A DNA stretch of 64,000 bases, taken from assembly GCA_965220985.1 (NCBI GenBank), contig OZ244854.1, positions 1,798,001 to 1,862,000 of the forward strand, written 5' to 3'. Made by a program: the position numbers and the translations under genes. The stretch comes from JAPPHA01 sp965220985. GTDB taxonomy: Bacteria; Pseudomonadota; Alphaproteobacteria; Rhodobacterales; Rhodobacteraceae. Under the pieces are notes generated by a model that worked only from the letters and a program-made list of their open reading frames with translations, searched no databases and was not told where the DNA came from. Shown in pieces: positions 27,226 through 36,843 of the stretch (position 1 is its first letter; each line of letters begins with the position of its first letter).

Positions 27226-27719
27226 GTGCTGATTGCTCCCTTCGACGGTACTCGTCGGAACACTCGTTACTTTCATTCCACAGGTTGCGTAAGGCCCCGC
27301 ACCGCAGATTCGGGGGTTGCGGTCTGTCAGGAGTGTTTCCGGGAGGCGGACACTCCGAGCGGCCTGCACCGGAACTCGACGCCGACTCGGCGCTTCATGG
27401 CGTGAAGGCGGACCAGTTGGAGCCGGCCAATCCCGTCATCAAGGCCGGCGATGAGGACCAAGCCGTCGGACATGGTTGCTGATGGCGATTTCGGTTCGCG
27501 CTTGTCGGACTGGAACCGTGACGGCAAGCAACCTGAGCGGGTTGCGCTGTGTTCCGAATGCATACTCGGGTCATTCGAATTCAATGCGATCACGGGATCT
27601 GGCGGGTATCTTCTGAACGAGGCCCAGGTCTGAAACGACAGTTTGCGGCGAGTCACCGGAACCCGTCACATTGTGTTACGGCCAACGGAATTTCGCGCCT
27701 GAAGTCCACGCCTGACCGG
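27226..27719. other. Intergenic region, no gene recognised
   Basis: About 494 bp between the Gfo/Idh/MocA gene start and the LysR remnant. Short frames (60-109 aa) show no family features. It borders a zone of decayed genes and may itself be eroded coding sequence beyond recognition. Confidence 0.35.
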
Positions 27720-27920
27720 TCATGGTCCGTTCCGTTCAAGAGTCGTCAGGAATTCCCTCTCGACCGCGCTCATCGTCGCGTCCTTTCGACGGACGAGCCC
27801 GACCGGGCGGCGGAACTGCGGATGATCGAACGGAAGAAACGTCAGCCGGTCCTCGATGTAAGGGGTCGACGAAGCCATTGGCATTGTCGTGATCAGGTCC
27901 GTAGATGCAACGATTTCGAA
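27720..27920 (-). pseudogene. LysR-type regulator remnant (C-terminal end only)
   Basis: About 66 residues, FEIVASTDLITTMP through LTFLPFDHPQ and RPVGLVRRKDATMSAVEREFLTTLER to a normal stop, read like the last part of a LysR substrate-binding domain. The frame upstream (27921-27980) does not continue the domain, and no helix-turn-helix is present. It is therefore a truncated relic. It faces away from the adjacent TRAP permease stump, the arrangement expected for a LysR gene that once stood divergent to a catabolic operon. Confidence 0.6.
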
Positions 27921-28029
27921 ATCCGACCGAATCGAATTCGGTCTTGCAGCCGATGTGAATCGAGCGCACTCCGGAGGCAATCATTGCCGTTTCGGTCTAG
28001 TGGCGCAGAAGGCTTCCGCGGGAGTGCGC

Positions 28030-28167
28030 CAGCCAGACCTGCGATTCTGTGCTGCCCTGGCCGTGCTTGCACTGTCGCCGATCGTTCATGTTCCCGCAAT
28101 TGCAATCGGGATTGTCCTGATCCTGTTCGATTGGTACCGAAACCGCGCCAAAGGAGAGACCTCATGA
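28030..28167 (+). pseudogene. TRAP (TAXI-type) fused permease remnant, C-terminal stump
   Basis: The last 45 residues of this frame (ALSPIVHVPAIAIGIVLILF, then DWYRNRAKGETS) align with the C-terminus of the intact TAXI permease at 31245-33593 (ARLAIAILILFRPMEVHGPA, then IAVGVAIIGFHAIRNRD). The stop codon overlaps the ATG of the following sulfatase (ATGA), so the lost permease was once translationally coupled to it. The rest of the permease and its binding protein are absent, indicating a deletion whose other edge is near the LysR remnant. Confidence 0.65.
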
Positions 28168-29735
28168 CCGACCGCCCGAACTTTCTGTTCATCATCACGG
28201 ACCAGCACCGGGCTGATCACCTCGGGTGCTACGGCAACGCCGTCGTTCGGACACCGAACATCGATGCGATTGCTGCCAGGGGAACGCGGTGGAGCAGGTT
28301 TCACGTGGCGAACCCGATCTGCATGCCGAATCGGGCGTCGATCATGACCGGTCGCATGTGTTCCTTGCACGGCGCACGACACAACGGGATCGCGTTGTCG
28401 AAGGACCAGACGACCTTTGTCGAACTGCTGCGCGATGCGGGCTACAGCACGGGGCTGATCGGCAAGTCTCACCTGCAGAGCTTTACGGGCCAGCCGGCAA
28501 CGAACACTTTCGAGGCGGCGGAGGGCAGGCATGAGCCATCCTCGGGCCTGCGCGATGCGCAAAAGAACAACCGTCACGGACCCGACTATGACCTCGAAAA
28601 CAAGTTCTTCTGGGATCGTCCGTTGAGCGAGCGGGCCAGGGACGGCTATTACGGTTTCGACCACGTCGAAGTGGTTGCCGATCACGCAGATCTCGCCTGC
28701 GGCGACTATCTGCTGTGGGCCCGCGAGCAACGGGCGGACTTCGACAATCTGGTCGGCCCGGAGAACGCCCTGCCGCATAACGGGATCCAAGCCCCACAGG
28801 TCTGGCGCACATCGGTGCCCGAGGAACTCTACTCCACGTCCTGGGTTGCGGACCGCTCCGAGGCATGGCTGTCGGAGCGCGCGCAGGACGAGGCCCCGTT
28901 TTTCCTGCAGATGTCGTTTCCGGACCCGCATCACCCGTTCACGCCGCCGGGGAAATACTGGGACATGTACGACCCGGCCGACATCGATTTGCCGGCCTCC
29001 TTCGGCAAGGGGGATCTTCCTCCGATCAGGGCCATGAAAGATGCCATGAAAGCGGGCACCGACCCTCGCGATTCCCAAAGCCCCTTTGCGGTCACTGCGG
29101 AGGAAGCGCGGGCCATCACGGCCATGACCTACGGCATGATCACCATGATCGACGATGCAATCGGACGGGTCTTGGCGCGACTCGATGAGCTCGGCCTGGC
29201 AGACAACACCGTGGTCATCTTCACCTCCGATCATGGCGACTACATGGGCGATCACGGGCTGATGCTGAAACTGCTGCTGCATTTCCAGGGCCTGATCCGG
29301 GTTCCGTTCATCTGGTCCGACCCGGCGCGGGAGGCAAGCGGGTGCACGGACGATGGACTTGCGTCCTCGATCGACATTTCCGCAACCATTCTCGAGCGCG
29401 CCGGGATCCAGTCCTTCAACGGCATCCAGGGCCGGGATCTGCTCTCGACGTGCCCACCCGAGGCCATCATTGTCGAAGAGGACAGCCAGCGCGTGATGAC
29501 GGGGTTTGATCGCCCGCAGCGCGTGCGAACGGTCGTCACCGACCGGTACCGGATGTCGTTGCGCGAAGGTGAAGACTGGGACGAACTGTACGACCTGGAC
29601 AGCGACCCGCACGAATTGCGAAATCTCTATGACGACCCGGACGCGCGTGCCGTGCGAACGGAAGTCACCGAAATCATGACCAGACGAATGATCGAACTCC
29701 AGGACCGCTCACCGCTGCCGGCATATCGCGCGTGA
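28164..29735 (+). CDS. Sulfatase-superfamily hydrolase (CMPNR type)
   Basis: A 523-aa arylsulfatase/phosphonate monoester hydrolase-like enzyme, cytoplasmic (no signal peptide). FxITDQHRADHLG supplies the first metal Asp residues. C53 in CMPNRAS is the CxPxR cysteine to be converted to formylglycine; GKSHL supplies Lys/His, and IFTSDHGDYMGDHG the second metal site. It hydrolyses sulfate or phosphate/phosphonate esters; which is not decidable from sequence. An AAAGGAGAG site precedes the ATG at 28164. The gene overlaps the stump of a TRAP permease. It is a close paralogue of the sulfatase at 33656. No formylglycine-generating enzyme gene is in the window. Confidence 0.87.
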   Translation: MTDRPNFLFIITDQHRADHLGCYGNAVVRTPNIDAIAARGTRWSRFHVANPICMPNRASIMTGRMCSLHGARHNGIALSKDQTTFVELLRDAGYSTGLIGKSHLQSFTGQPATNTFEAAEGRHEPSSGLRDAQKNNRHGPDYDLENKFFWDRPLSERARDGYYGFDHVEVVADHADLACGDYLLWAREQRADFDNLVGPENALPHNGIQAPQVWRTSVPEELYSTSWVADRSEAWLSERAQDEAPFFLQMSFPDPHHPFTPPGKYWDMYDPADIDLPASFGKGDLPPIRAMKDAMKAGTDPRDSQSPFAVTAEEARAITAMTYGMITMIDDAIGRVLARLDELGLADNTVVIFTSDHGDYMGDHGLMLKLLLHFQGLIRVPFIWSDPAREASGCTDDGLASSIDISATILERAGIQSFNGIQGRDLLSTCPPEAIIVEEDSQRVMTGFDRPQRVRTVVTDRYRMSLREGEDWDELYDLDSDPHELRNLYDDPDARAVRTEVTEIMTRRMIELQDRSPLPAYRA

Positions 29736-30104
29736 AACGGCGTTGTTGATGGAGCGACGCCACCCGCCGTCGCAGGCTCGGCTCGTGCGGGCGCGATCGT
29801 CTGGCGGCCGGCCTTGCAGAGAGTCCAGGATGCATTGATCGGATCCCAAACGGGATTCTCAGCGCAATTTCGTTTGACGGATAACAATATACCTTGACTT
29901 TGGGATCCCGAACAGTGGTAGTGGGCAGACTGGAAACCGTCTGCGCCCCCCTGGACGAGGGACAGGCATGACTGCATCTGCCGTCACGCACCCTGCGTTC
30001 GCCGCGCAATGATTGCCGGAGCGTCAATTGATGGAGCGTTTCGGGGGCGTGACCGAGAATTCGTGCTGACAGAGCCATCTGGCCTGTTTCGAAGGGAGGA
30101 CAAA
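29736..30104. promoter_or_regulatory. Promoter region of TAXI-TRAP/sulfatase operon A with an operator pair
   Basis: This 369-bp gap carries two palindromes of the TTGGGATCCCAA type: ATCGGATCCCAA at 29838-29849 (10 of 12 matches) and TTGGGATCCCGA at 29900-29911 (11 of 12). Centres are 62 bp apart. The segment between them is AT-rich (GGATAACAATATACC), suiting a promoter. It precedes the TAXI binding-protein gene at 30105. No gene is seen. Confidence 0.6.
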
Positions 30105-31160
30105 ATGCTCACAAGATTCAAGACGGCGAGTCTGGTCGTTGCCGCCGCATTGATCGCTTCTGCGACCACCGCACAGGTCAACCTGACCTCGAACACGGCC
30201 GGCGCGGGAACCGCGGTCGGCCTCACGGCAACCGCCCTTGTCGAATATGCAGCGGATCGGGGAATCGCGAACATCCAGCTCAAGGACGGGCAGACCGGCA
30301 CCAAGTACATGCAGGCCCTCGCGGAAGGAAAAATCGATCTCGCGAGCGGTCCTTTCATCCTGCCGTTCGTCATGTCGCGCGCTGCCGGTCCGTATTCGGG
30401 CATGGACAAGGAGGCTGCGGCAGAATTGGCCTCGAACATACAGATGCTGTATCCGTACACCCTGAGCATTTTCTCCATGTATGCCTACGATGCCAAGGGA
30501 GTCAGCGGCTGGTCAGACCTCAAGGGGCTGAAGGTGTTGAATGGCCCGCCGCGCGGGACCGCAACGCTCAATTCGCGGAGCCTCGTGCAGCTTTTTTCGG
30601 GCCTGAAATCGGACGAAGACTACGAGTCCGTCACCGTCAACTGGAGCCAAATGCCAGCCGCCATCATCGACGGCTCGGTCGATGTCGCCGTCATTCCGGT
30701 GATGTTTCCCGGTCCCCGCGTGACGCGGGCAGGCGCTGCAGGTGCGATGACCATGTACTCGATGCCCAAGGACGCATTCGAATCCGAGGCTGCCCAGAAG
30801 TTTCTGAACAAGCCGGGTTCCACGCCGTTCCTCGCGCCGGTCGCGGAGATTCAGGCGGCGCTCGGCGAAGGCTGGACGGTGATCTCCGAGGATGACACCT
30901 TCCGCGGCAAGGCCGTGCCTGGCGCCGACATGGTCCACAAGAGCATGGACGAGGAATTGGCCTACCAGCTGACCAAGGCTCACATCGAGAATCTCGATGC
31001 GCACAGGGCCCTGGCGCCGTTCATGGCCACGCTGAACTTTGGCGTTCTGGACCAGGATGTTCACGGCTTGTGCGGTGCGAACGTGGTCAAGTTTCACCCC
31101 GGCGCCGTGCGCGCCTGGGAAGAGGCAGGGTACGATGTCCCTGACTGCGCGAAGCCGTAA
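30105..31160 (+). CDS. TAXI-family TRAP transporter solute-binding protein
   Basis: A 351-aa periplasmic binding protein with a signal peptide (VVAAALIASATTAQ) and TAXI-family features: the tract NTAGAGTAVGLTATAL near the mature N-terminus, SGPFILPFVMSRAAGPYSG, and LKGLKVLNGPPRGTAT. The ligand is unknown; TAXI systems carry dicarboxylate-like or other organic anions, and a sulfated or phosphorylated organic is suggested by the operon. A GAAGGGAGGA ribosome-binding site precedes the ATG. It is first in an operon with the fused permease and a sulfatase, downstream of paired palindromic operators. Confidence 0.9.
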   Translation: MLTRFKTASLVVAAALIASATTAQVNLTSNTAGAGTAVGLTATALVEYAADRGIANIQLKDGQTGTKYMQALAEGKIDLASGPFILPFVMSRAAGPYSGMDKEAAAELASNIQMLYPYTLSIFSMYAYDAKGVSGWSDLKGLKVLNGPPRGTATLNSRSLVQLFSGLKSDEDYESVTVNWSQMPAAIIDGSVDVAVIPVMFPGPRVTRAGAAGAMTMYSMPKDAFESEAAQKFLNKPGSTPFLAPVAEIQAALGEGWTVISEDDTFRGKAVPGADMVHKSMDEELAYQLTKAHIENLDAHRALAPFMATLNFGVLDQDVHGLCGANVVKFHPGAVRAWEEAGYDVPDCAKP

Positions 31161-31172
31161 CCGCCGTAATCC

Positions 31173-31205
31173 CGGGTTCGGGTGTCCGCCGGACATCCGA
31201 ACCCG
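31173..31205 (+). other. Intercistronic stem-loop between binding protein and permease
   Basis: A 15-bp stem with a 3-nt loop: the left arm is at 31173-31187 and the right arm at 31191-31205, complementary apart from one G-U pair. It lies 12 bp after the binding-protein stop and about 40 bp before the permease start, with no T-run. This is the usual place for a 3' stabilising or partial-attenuation hairpin that keeps binding protein in excess over permease. Confidence 0.65.
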
Positions 31206-31244
31206 CGAGCGGATCGCCCGACGTGGCCATTCTCGATAGCTCTG

Positions 31245-33593
31245 ATGGCAGACCGATCACGCGATGAGGCAGCAGCGCCGGACACGGGCAAGTCCGGTGT
31301 TGATCGCCTGGTCTACTGGCTTGCTCTCGTTCTTGTCGTTGCCGGCCTGGTCAACGTCACGCCATCCATCCCCGGATGGGACGATTTCTGGAAGGGACTG
31401 ACCGGCAACGACTTCTTCAAGGTTCGGCGGTTTCCGACCGAGTGGCTCTATCCGATCGCGTTCTTCTGGATGATGCTTGTCGTTGCGCTCAAGCATTCGA
31501 TGTGGCGAAGTCTCGCCGAGCGATCTTCGACAATTCGAAAGTCGGGGCTGCTTGTCGATATCCTGCTCGTTGCGGCCGCTGCCGCGATTTCGCTCAGCTA
31601 CCTGGTCGAGATCGAGGCTGTTTGCCTGGTCGATGTCGTCACCGGCGATCGCGAGAGGCTGATGGCCGAGGCGCTGCAGGCAGAAGTGGACTTTGCCGAA
31701 CTCTACGGACTACCGGTCCCTGACTCGGCCGATGACCCGGCGTGTCTGCGCACGACCGGAAACTGGCTGCCGCTCATCCTGTTCGGATCAATCGTCGTGT
31801 TCCTGGGGTACAACGTCAGGGTCTGGGGGTTGCCGCTGGTCATCGTCGCGATCGCAGTTGCCGCCTACACTTTCGGCACGGTCATGAACTGGTACGTCTT
31901 CGGCGACGAAGGACAGAACAAGTACCTGATCACCATCCTGAGCAGCGAAGAACCGCGCAGTCTTGCCTCGGGCCGCGAGTTTGTCCGTGATGCGTTGACC
32001 AACCACACCGCCGGCCTGCTGGGGCGGTTCATCAACGTCCTGCTGATCCTCGTCTTTCCGTACGTCGTGCTTGGAGCCCTGTTCGGAAAGTGCGCCGGGG
32101 GTCGGTCACTGATCAAGCTGGCACTCTCGGTCACGCGCAACCTGCGCGGCGGACCGGCCCATGCGGCCGTCGTGTCGTCGGCCATGTTCGGCACCATCAC
32201 CGGCGGACCGGTGGTCAACGTGCTGTCGACCGGCGTCCTGACCATTCCGATGATGCTGAAGCGCGGATTCTCGAAGGTCTTTGCGGGCGGTGTCGAGGCC
32301 GCCGCGTCCTCGGGCGGATCGATCATGCCGCCGATCATGGGCGTTGCCGCCTTCATCATGGCGTCGCTGACCGGCGTTCCATACCGCGAGATCATCATCG
32401 CCGCCGCGATCCCGGCACTGTTCTACTTCTTCTGCCTGTTTCTTTCCGTCGTCTTCCAGGCTCGCAAGCAAAATATCGAGGCCGTTGGCGAGTTGACCGA
32501 CGACATGCGTCTGACTGGGGAGGATCGGTTGCACCTGCTGCAGATATTCGGCCCCGTGCTCCTGGTCCTCGTCCTGCTGCTGACACCCAAGGACGCCGTC
32601 GGCTGCAGCTGGATTTCGATCATGCTGGGCGCAGTGGTCGAAACCAGTGGCGATGCGTGCAGGATCGTCTCGCTCCCCTGGATCATCGAACTGTTTCAAA
32701 ACGCCGCAGGAGATGCCAGCGCCGCCGGCTGGTGGGCAGTCTTCCTGCTCCTGGTCCTGATGTTCGTCGACAAGGAGTTCCGGGCGAGTCCCGGCAAGGT
32801 TCTTGACGGTCTGGCGCAAGCGGGCGTGACCATATCGACGCTCTACCTGATGTTCATGGCCGTGACCGTGATCGATGTGAGCCTCAACTTCACGGGTCTT
32901 GCGAAATTCGTGGCGGTCGACGTGCTCGCGTTCCTCAAGTCGTTCGACGTCTCGGCGAATTCGGTCGCGTTCCAGCTCTTCGCGCTGTTCATGACGATGC
33001 TTCTTGCAGTTCTTCTTGGCATGGGCATGCCCGCCGTACCGGCCTACATCAACGTCGCCCTGCTGATGGGGCCGATGCTCGTGGGCCTCGGTCTTGCGAC
33101 ATTCACGGCACACATGTTCATCTTCTATTTCGCGGTGGCATCAGCCATCACGCCGCCGGTGGCGCTCGCGGCCTTCGCGGCATCGACGATCACCCACGCC
33201 GATCCGATGAAAACGGGGATCTCGGCCGTCAGGTCGGGCATCGTCATGTTCACGATCCCGTTCGTGTTTGCCGTCTATCCGGAGCTGCTGCTGATCGACA
33301 AGGCGGTCATCGACCCCGGCTCCGGACTGTTTCTTGACGGTTACGACGGCAGCATCGACCCTGGCTGGCTGTCGTTTCTGATCCTGCGATTGGCGCTGGC
33401 TCTCTTCCTGGTGTCGAGCGCGCTTGCCGCCTTCGACCGCGTGGCGCTCAAGCCCGTCGAGATTGTCGCGCGACTGGCAATTGCCATACTCATCCTGTTC
33501 CGCCCGATGGAGGTTCATGGCCCCGCGATTGCAGTGGGTGTCGCGATCATCGGCTTTCACGCGATCCGAAACAGGGATACGGCAAAAGCCTGA
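31245..33593 (+). CDS. TRAP transporter fused permease (DctQ-DctM type, TAXI system)
   Basis: A 782-aa integral membrane protein in which the small (Q) and large (M) TRAP subunits are fused, as usual for TAXI systems. An N-terminal Q-like part has about four hydrophobic segments. The M part begins near FPYVVLGALFGKCAGGRSLIKLA and carries SSAMFGTITGGPVVNVLSTG, EAAASSGGSIMPPIMGVAAF and GMGMPAVPAYINVA. It imports solute with Na+ or H+. A hydrophilic loop near residues 130-170 contains CxxD-like sequence. A paralogue lies at 47673-50057, and a C-terminal remnant of a third at 28030. Confidence 0.92.
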   Translation: MADRSRDEAAAPDTGKSGVDRLVYWLALVLVVAGLVNVTPSIPGWDDFWKGLTGNDFFKVRRFPTEWLYPIAFFWMMLVVALKHSMWRSLAERSSTIRKSGLLVDILLVAAAAAISLSYLVEIEAVCLVDVVTGDRERLMAEALQAEVDFAELYGLPVPDSADDPACLRTTGNWLPLILFGSIVVFLGYNVRVWGLPLVIVAIAVAAYTFGTVMNWYVFGDEGQNKYLITILSSEEPRSLASGREFVRDALTNHTAGLLGRFINVLLILVFPYVVLGALFGKCAGGRSLIKLALSVTRNLRGGPAHAAVVSSAMFGTITGGPVVNVLSTGVLTIPMMLKRGFSKVFAGGVEAAASSGGSIMPPIMGVAAFIMASLTGVPYREIIIAAAIPALFYFFCLFLSVVFQARKQNIEAVGELTDDMRLTGEDRLHLLQIFGPVLLVLVLLLTPKDAVGCSWISIMLGAVVETSGDACRIVSLPWIIELFQNAAGDASAAGWWAVFLLLVLMFVDKEFRASPGKVLDGLAQAGVTISTLYLMFMAVTVIDVSLNFTGLAKFVAVDVLAFLKSFDVSANSVAFQLFALFMTMLLAVLLGMGMPAVPAYINVALLMGPMLVGLGLATFTAHMFIFYFAVASAITPPVALAAFAASTITHADPMKTGISAVRSGIVMFTIPFVFAVYPELLLIDKAVIDPGSGLFLDGYDGSIDPGWLSFLILRLALALFLVSSALAAFDRVALKPVEIVARLAIAILILFRPMEVHGPAIAVGVAIIGFHAIRNRDTAKA

Positions 33594-33655
33594 AAACCTG
33601 ATTCCCCCGGGTGACCCATCCCCGGATTTCTGTCAATTGGAGGCCGGGTGCGGAG

Positions 33656-35239
33656 ATGACCGAAAGACCAAGCTACATCCTCTTTGTCACCGACCAGCAG
33701 CGCTACGATCACCTCGGTTGCAACGGTCATCCAGTTCTGCAGACGCCGAACATTGACGAAATGGCCGCGCAAGGCGTGAACCACGACCGGTTTTATGTTG
33801 CCTCCCCGGTGTGCATGCCGAACCGAGCCAGCCTGATGACCTGCCGGATGCCTTCCAGCCATGGGGTGCGCTCGCTCGGCGTTCCGCTGTCTCATGACAA
33901 TGTCACCTTTGTCGAACTGATGGCGGCGGCAGGCTACGACACGGCGTTGATCGGCAAGAGCCATCTGCAGAACGTCACCGACTGGCCCACCCAGATCGAA
34001 CCGCCCAGGCATCGCGATGGTTTCGCAGTTCCGCCGGACGACCTCGCCGTCGCGGTGCGTTCCGACCTGGAAAGCGACCGCTACCAGTACGAACGCCAGG
34101 CCTACTGGGACCAGGACGAACCCAGGGTCCCGACACCGTTCTACGGATTCGGCGACTACGTTTCGGTCACGCGCCACGGGTTCAACACCGGCGGCGATCA
34201 CATGGAATGGCTGAAGAAACACGCGCCCGAGACCCTGGCATTACGCGGGCGGGACAAGCAGTTCGACCACGACTATTCGGTCCCGCAAGCAATCCGCACC
34301 AAGGTCCCAGAGGAACACTATTCCACCGCGTACATCGCTGATCGCGCGTGCGAGTGGCTGCAGTCGCGGGCGGGCAATCCGGCGCCTTTCCTGTTGATGG
34401 TCTCGTTCCCGGACCCGCATCATCCGTTCACGCCGCCCGGCAAATACTGGGGCATGTACAGCCCCGATGACATGCCAGTCCCGGCCGCCTACGAGGCGAA
34501 CGACTGGGTTCCGCCGGAACACGTCAGGATCCTGGAGCGAGACCGCGCGAACGACCAAACGCTCGGACAGAACACGGGTTACTCGGTGGCCGTGTCACGG
34601 CAGGAAGCACTCGAGGCAAGGGCGCTGACCTGCGGCATGATCTCGATGATCGATGATGCGGTCGGACGGGTTCGAGAGGCTGCGATGGACGCCGGAGTTG
34701 CCGACAGCACGGTGCAGATATTCACCTCCGATCACGGCGATCACCTTGGCGAGCACCGGCTGCTGTTCAAGGGCGCGGAACAGTACGACAGCCTGACACA
34801 CGTGCCGTTCATCTGGGCCGATCCGAAAGGTCCGTCGGGCGAGCGGACGGACGAGCTTGCGCAGACCCACGACATCGGCACGACGATTCTCGAGCATGCC
34901 AAGATCGAGCCGGCCATCGGCATGCAGGGCGAGGTGATGTCGGTTGCCGGCGGGGCCGGCCGGGATGCGGTGCACATCCAGTACGAAACGCAACGACCGC
35001 AGGAAGCCTTTGGATCGCGTCCGCGGGTGCACACGGTCATTCAAGGTCGGTGGCGATTGTCGATGTATCTTGGCAAATGCCCAAACGAGCTCTTCGATCT
35101 GGAGAACGATCCGGACGAGATGACCAACCTGTGGGACAGCGCTGCCCATGGTGATGTGAAGGCGGCGCTGATCGAAAAGCTCGCAGAACTGGAGATTGCC
35201 TCCCACAACCGGGTGCCGTTGCCAACAGCCCAGGGCTGA
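33656..35239 (+). CDS. Sulfatase-superfamily hydrolase (CMPNR type)
   Basis: A 527-aa paralogue of the enzyme at 28164. Metal and catalytic motifs: LFVTDQQRYDHLG, the formylglycine-site C53 in CMPNRAS, GKSHLQN and IFTSDHGDHLGEHR. SFPDPHHPFTPPGKYWGMY is nearly identical to the same block in the 28164 enzyme. There is no signal peptide, so it acts in the cytoplasm on substrate brought in by the TRAP system encoded just upstream (62-bp gap). Sulfate versus phosphate/phosphonate ester specificity is unknown. The start at 33656 has a GGAG-containing leader. Confidence 0.87.
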   Translation: MTERPSYILFVTDQQRYDHLGCNGHPVLQTPNIDEMAAQGVNHDRFYVASPVCMPNRASLMTCRMPSSHGVRSLGVPLSHDNVTFVELMAAAGYDTALIGKSHLQNVTDWPTQIEPPRHRDGFAVPPDDLAVAVRSDLESDRYQYERQAYWDQDEPRVPTPFYGFGDYVSVTRHGFNTGGDHMEWLKKHAPETLALRGRDKQFDHDYSVPQAIRTKVPEEHYSTAYIADRACEWLQSRAGNPAPFLLMVSFPDPHHPFTPPGKYWGMYSPDDMPVPAAYEANDWVPPEHVRILERDRANDQTLGQNTGYSVAVSRQEALEARALTCGMISMIDDAVGRVREAAMDAGVADSTVQIFTSDHGDHLGEHRLLFKGAEQYDSLTHVPFIWADPKGPSGERTDELAQTHDIGTTILEHAKIEPAIGMQGEVMSVAGGAGRDAVHIQYETQRPQEAFGSRPRVHTVIQGRWRLSMYLGKCPNELFDLENDPDEMTNLWDSAAHGDVKAALIEKLAELEIASHNRVPLPTAQG

Positions 35240-35325
35240 GAGACGGATGCGGTCACGCAAGAGGCCCGCTCGGCGCGAGGAACCGCCGCGCGATCACGCT
35301 GAGGTCGAGCGAAGGCGATGTTCCC

Positions 35326-36600
35326 TCAACTGTCCCCTTCGAGCTCCTTGGCGCATTGAATGTAGTAGTGGCGTGTCGGGCAATTGATCTCGGCAACGGC
35401 GTGGTCGCGCAGGATTTCGGCCTTGGTCTGCCTGGCTGCATTCGCCTCCTTGCCCGCGAATATCAGGCGGTCGACGAGTTGAAGCGCCCATTGGTGGTCG
35501 CCGGCTGACCGGGCCGTCTCGATTTCCTCCCGAACGGCGTCAACGCCTCCTGCCATCCGGATGAACCGTTCCGCCTCGTCGCGGGGCGAAAGCGGTGCGA
35601 GCGATGTCGGATTCCCGTCGAACCATCCCATCGTCCCCACGAAGTACGCCCGAACGGCGTAGTCGATGCGACCGTAGTATTCGCGCAGGTACGGTTTATC
35701 GGCCATCTCCGGCGGCAGCTTCACTGCATGCGCCAACTCGTCAATCGTCAGCCCTTCGTCCATTCCGGTCCTTGTGGCATCGACCACATGACGGATGGCA
35801 TCGCGGTAGTCGCTCAGCGCCTCCTTGATCGTGTCGGCCCCAAAGAGCGCCTTGGTGTGCCCCGGGCCGAGAACCTCCGGTTCGAATGCCAGCAGAATGT
35901 CGATCGAATCGGCCCAGGTGTCGAAATCCCGGTAGGCCGTGCCGCGAATGGCATAGAGATTGGGGAACGACCGGTAGAAGTTGTCGCCCGAAATCAGCAC
36001 CCGTTTGTCGGGATACCAGACAACCATGTGATCCGGCGTCTCTCCCGGCGCCATGACGAGTTCCAGATCAACCCCGCACAACGTCACCTTCTCGCCGTCA
36101 TCTCCAATCCACCTGGTCGGCGGAAGGGCTCCAGCTCCCATTCCCTTCAGGGGACGGTCGCCGGGGCCGACGCCAATGCCGACGATTTCGTCGGGATAGG
36201 ACAATCCGATTCCAAACTGCCGCTTGGTGCGAGCCAGCATGGCCTTGGCCGGCACAGGGTGGTCCGATGCAACGAACAGCAAGTCGCCTGAGAACCTCGT
36301 GCTGGCAAGGATCTCGGGATTGCCGCCTTCGGCAAAGACGCTGGCCCCCGACACATGGTCCCGGTGCGAGTGGGTCAGTATGATCGTCTCGACCGGCAAG
36401 TCTGTGATCTTTCGAAACTCGGCCAGGATGTTCGCAGCTGCCGTGGTCGTCTCGGTCGTGTCGATGATGATGACACCACCGTCGCCCACGATCATGTAAA
36501 CGTTGGAGGCCGCATATCCGAAGGCCATGTAGACGTTGTCGGCGAGCCGGACGATTTCCTTTTCGAAATAGCGCGGGTGTTCCTTCAGTTCGGGGTGCAT
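35326..36600 (-). CDS. Short alkylsulfatase-like metallo-beta-lactamase-fold hydrolase
   Basis: A 424-aa zinc hydrolase. The metal motif THSHRDH is at residues 76-82, and further ligands are in GETPDHMVVW, ISGDNFYRS and the PGH of EVLGPGHTKAL. The C-terminal region (YGRIDYAVRAYFVGTMGWFDGNP to HQWALQLVDRLIFAGKEANAARQTKAEIL) matches the alkylsulfatase dimerisation domain of SdsA1/BDS1-like enzymes. It lacks the C-terminal SCP2-like domain and the signal peptide of the classical enzymes (about 600-660 aa), so it is a short cytoplasmic form. It probably cleaves a primary or secondary alkyl sulfate ester. It is divergent from a sulfatase across an operator pair. Confidence 0.85.
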   Translation of the reverse strand: MHPELKEHPRYFEKEIVRLADNVYMAFGYAASNVYMIVGDGGVIIIDTTETTTAAANILAEFRKITDLPVETIILTHSHRDHVSGASVFAEGGNPEILASTRFSGDLLFVASDHPVPAKAMLARTKRQFGIGLSYPDEIVGIGVGPGDRPLKGMGAGALPPTRWIGDDGEKVTLCGVDLELVMAPGETPDHMVVWYPDKRVLISGDNFYRSFPNLYAIRGTAYRDFDTWADSIDILLAFEPEVLGPGHTKALFGADTIKEALSDYRDAIRHVVDATRTGMDEGLTIDELAHAVKLPPEMADKPYLREYYGRIDYAVRAYFVGTMGWFDGNPTSLAPLSPRDEAERFIRMAGGVDAVREEIETARSAGDHQWALQLVDRLIFAGKEANAARQTKAEILRDHAVAEINCPTRHYYIQCAKELEGDS

Positions 36601-36843
36601 GAGACATTGTCCTTTTCAACCTGGAATCGCCGACCGTCACCTGCAGGTTGCCGCAGCAAGACCTGCTCGATCATGACAATTCGTAAATGTTTGGGATCCT
36701 CAACTCAAGGATTCTCGAACAATCTTGGCGTTTTTGCAATCCGAGATTGATTTGGGATCCTGAACATGCAAAAAACTCGCTACAGGCCCTTTGTCCGGAA
36801 AGGCCAGGGGCCACGTGGATCATGATCGGAAATCGGACAGGGC
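36601..36843. promoter_or_regulatory. Divergent promoter with an operator pair between the MBL-fold and sulfatase genes
   Basis: Two palindrome copies: TTGGGATCCTCA at 36691-36702 and TTGGGATCCTGA at 36752-36763, each 10 of 12 matches to TTGGGATCCCAA. Centres are 61 bp apart. The left copy is 91 bp from the MBL gene start and the right copy 81 bp from the sulfatase start. This spacing is consistent with both divergent promoters being controlled by the same regulator. Confidence 0.6.

Noticed and set aside
27591..27610. A tenth operator copy near ACGGGATCTGGC
   Set aside because: Few matches to the palindrome, no partner about 62 bp away, and no adjacent promoter of a relevant intact gene.
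28086..29612. A 508-codon minus-strand frame
   Set aside because: It mirrors the sulfatase at 28164 in the antisense direction and has no domain features.
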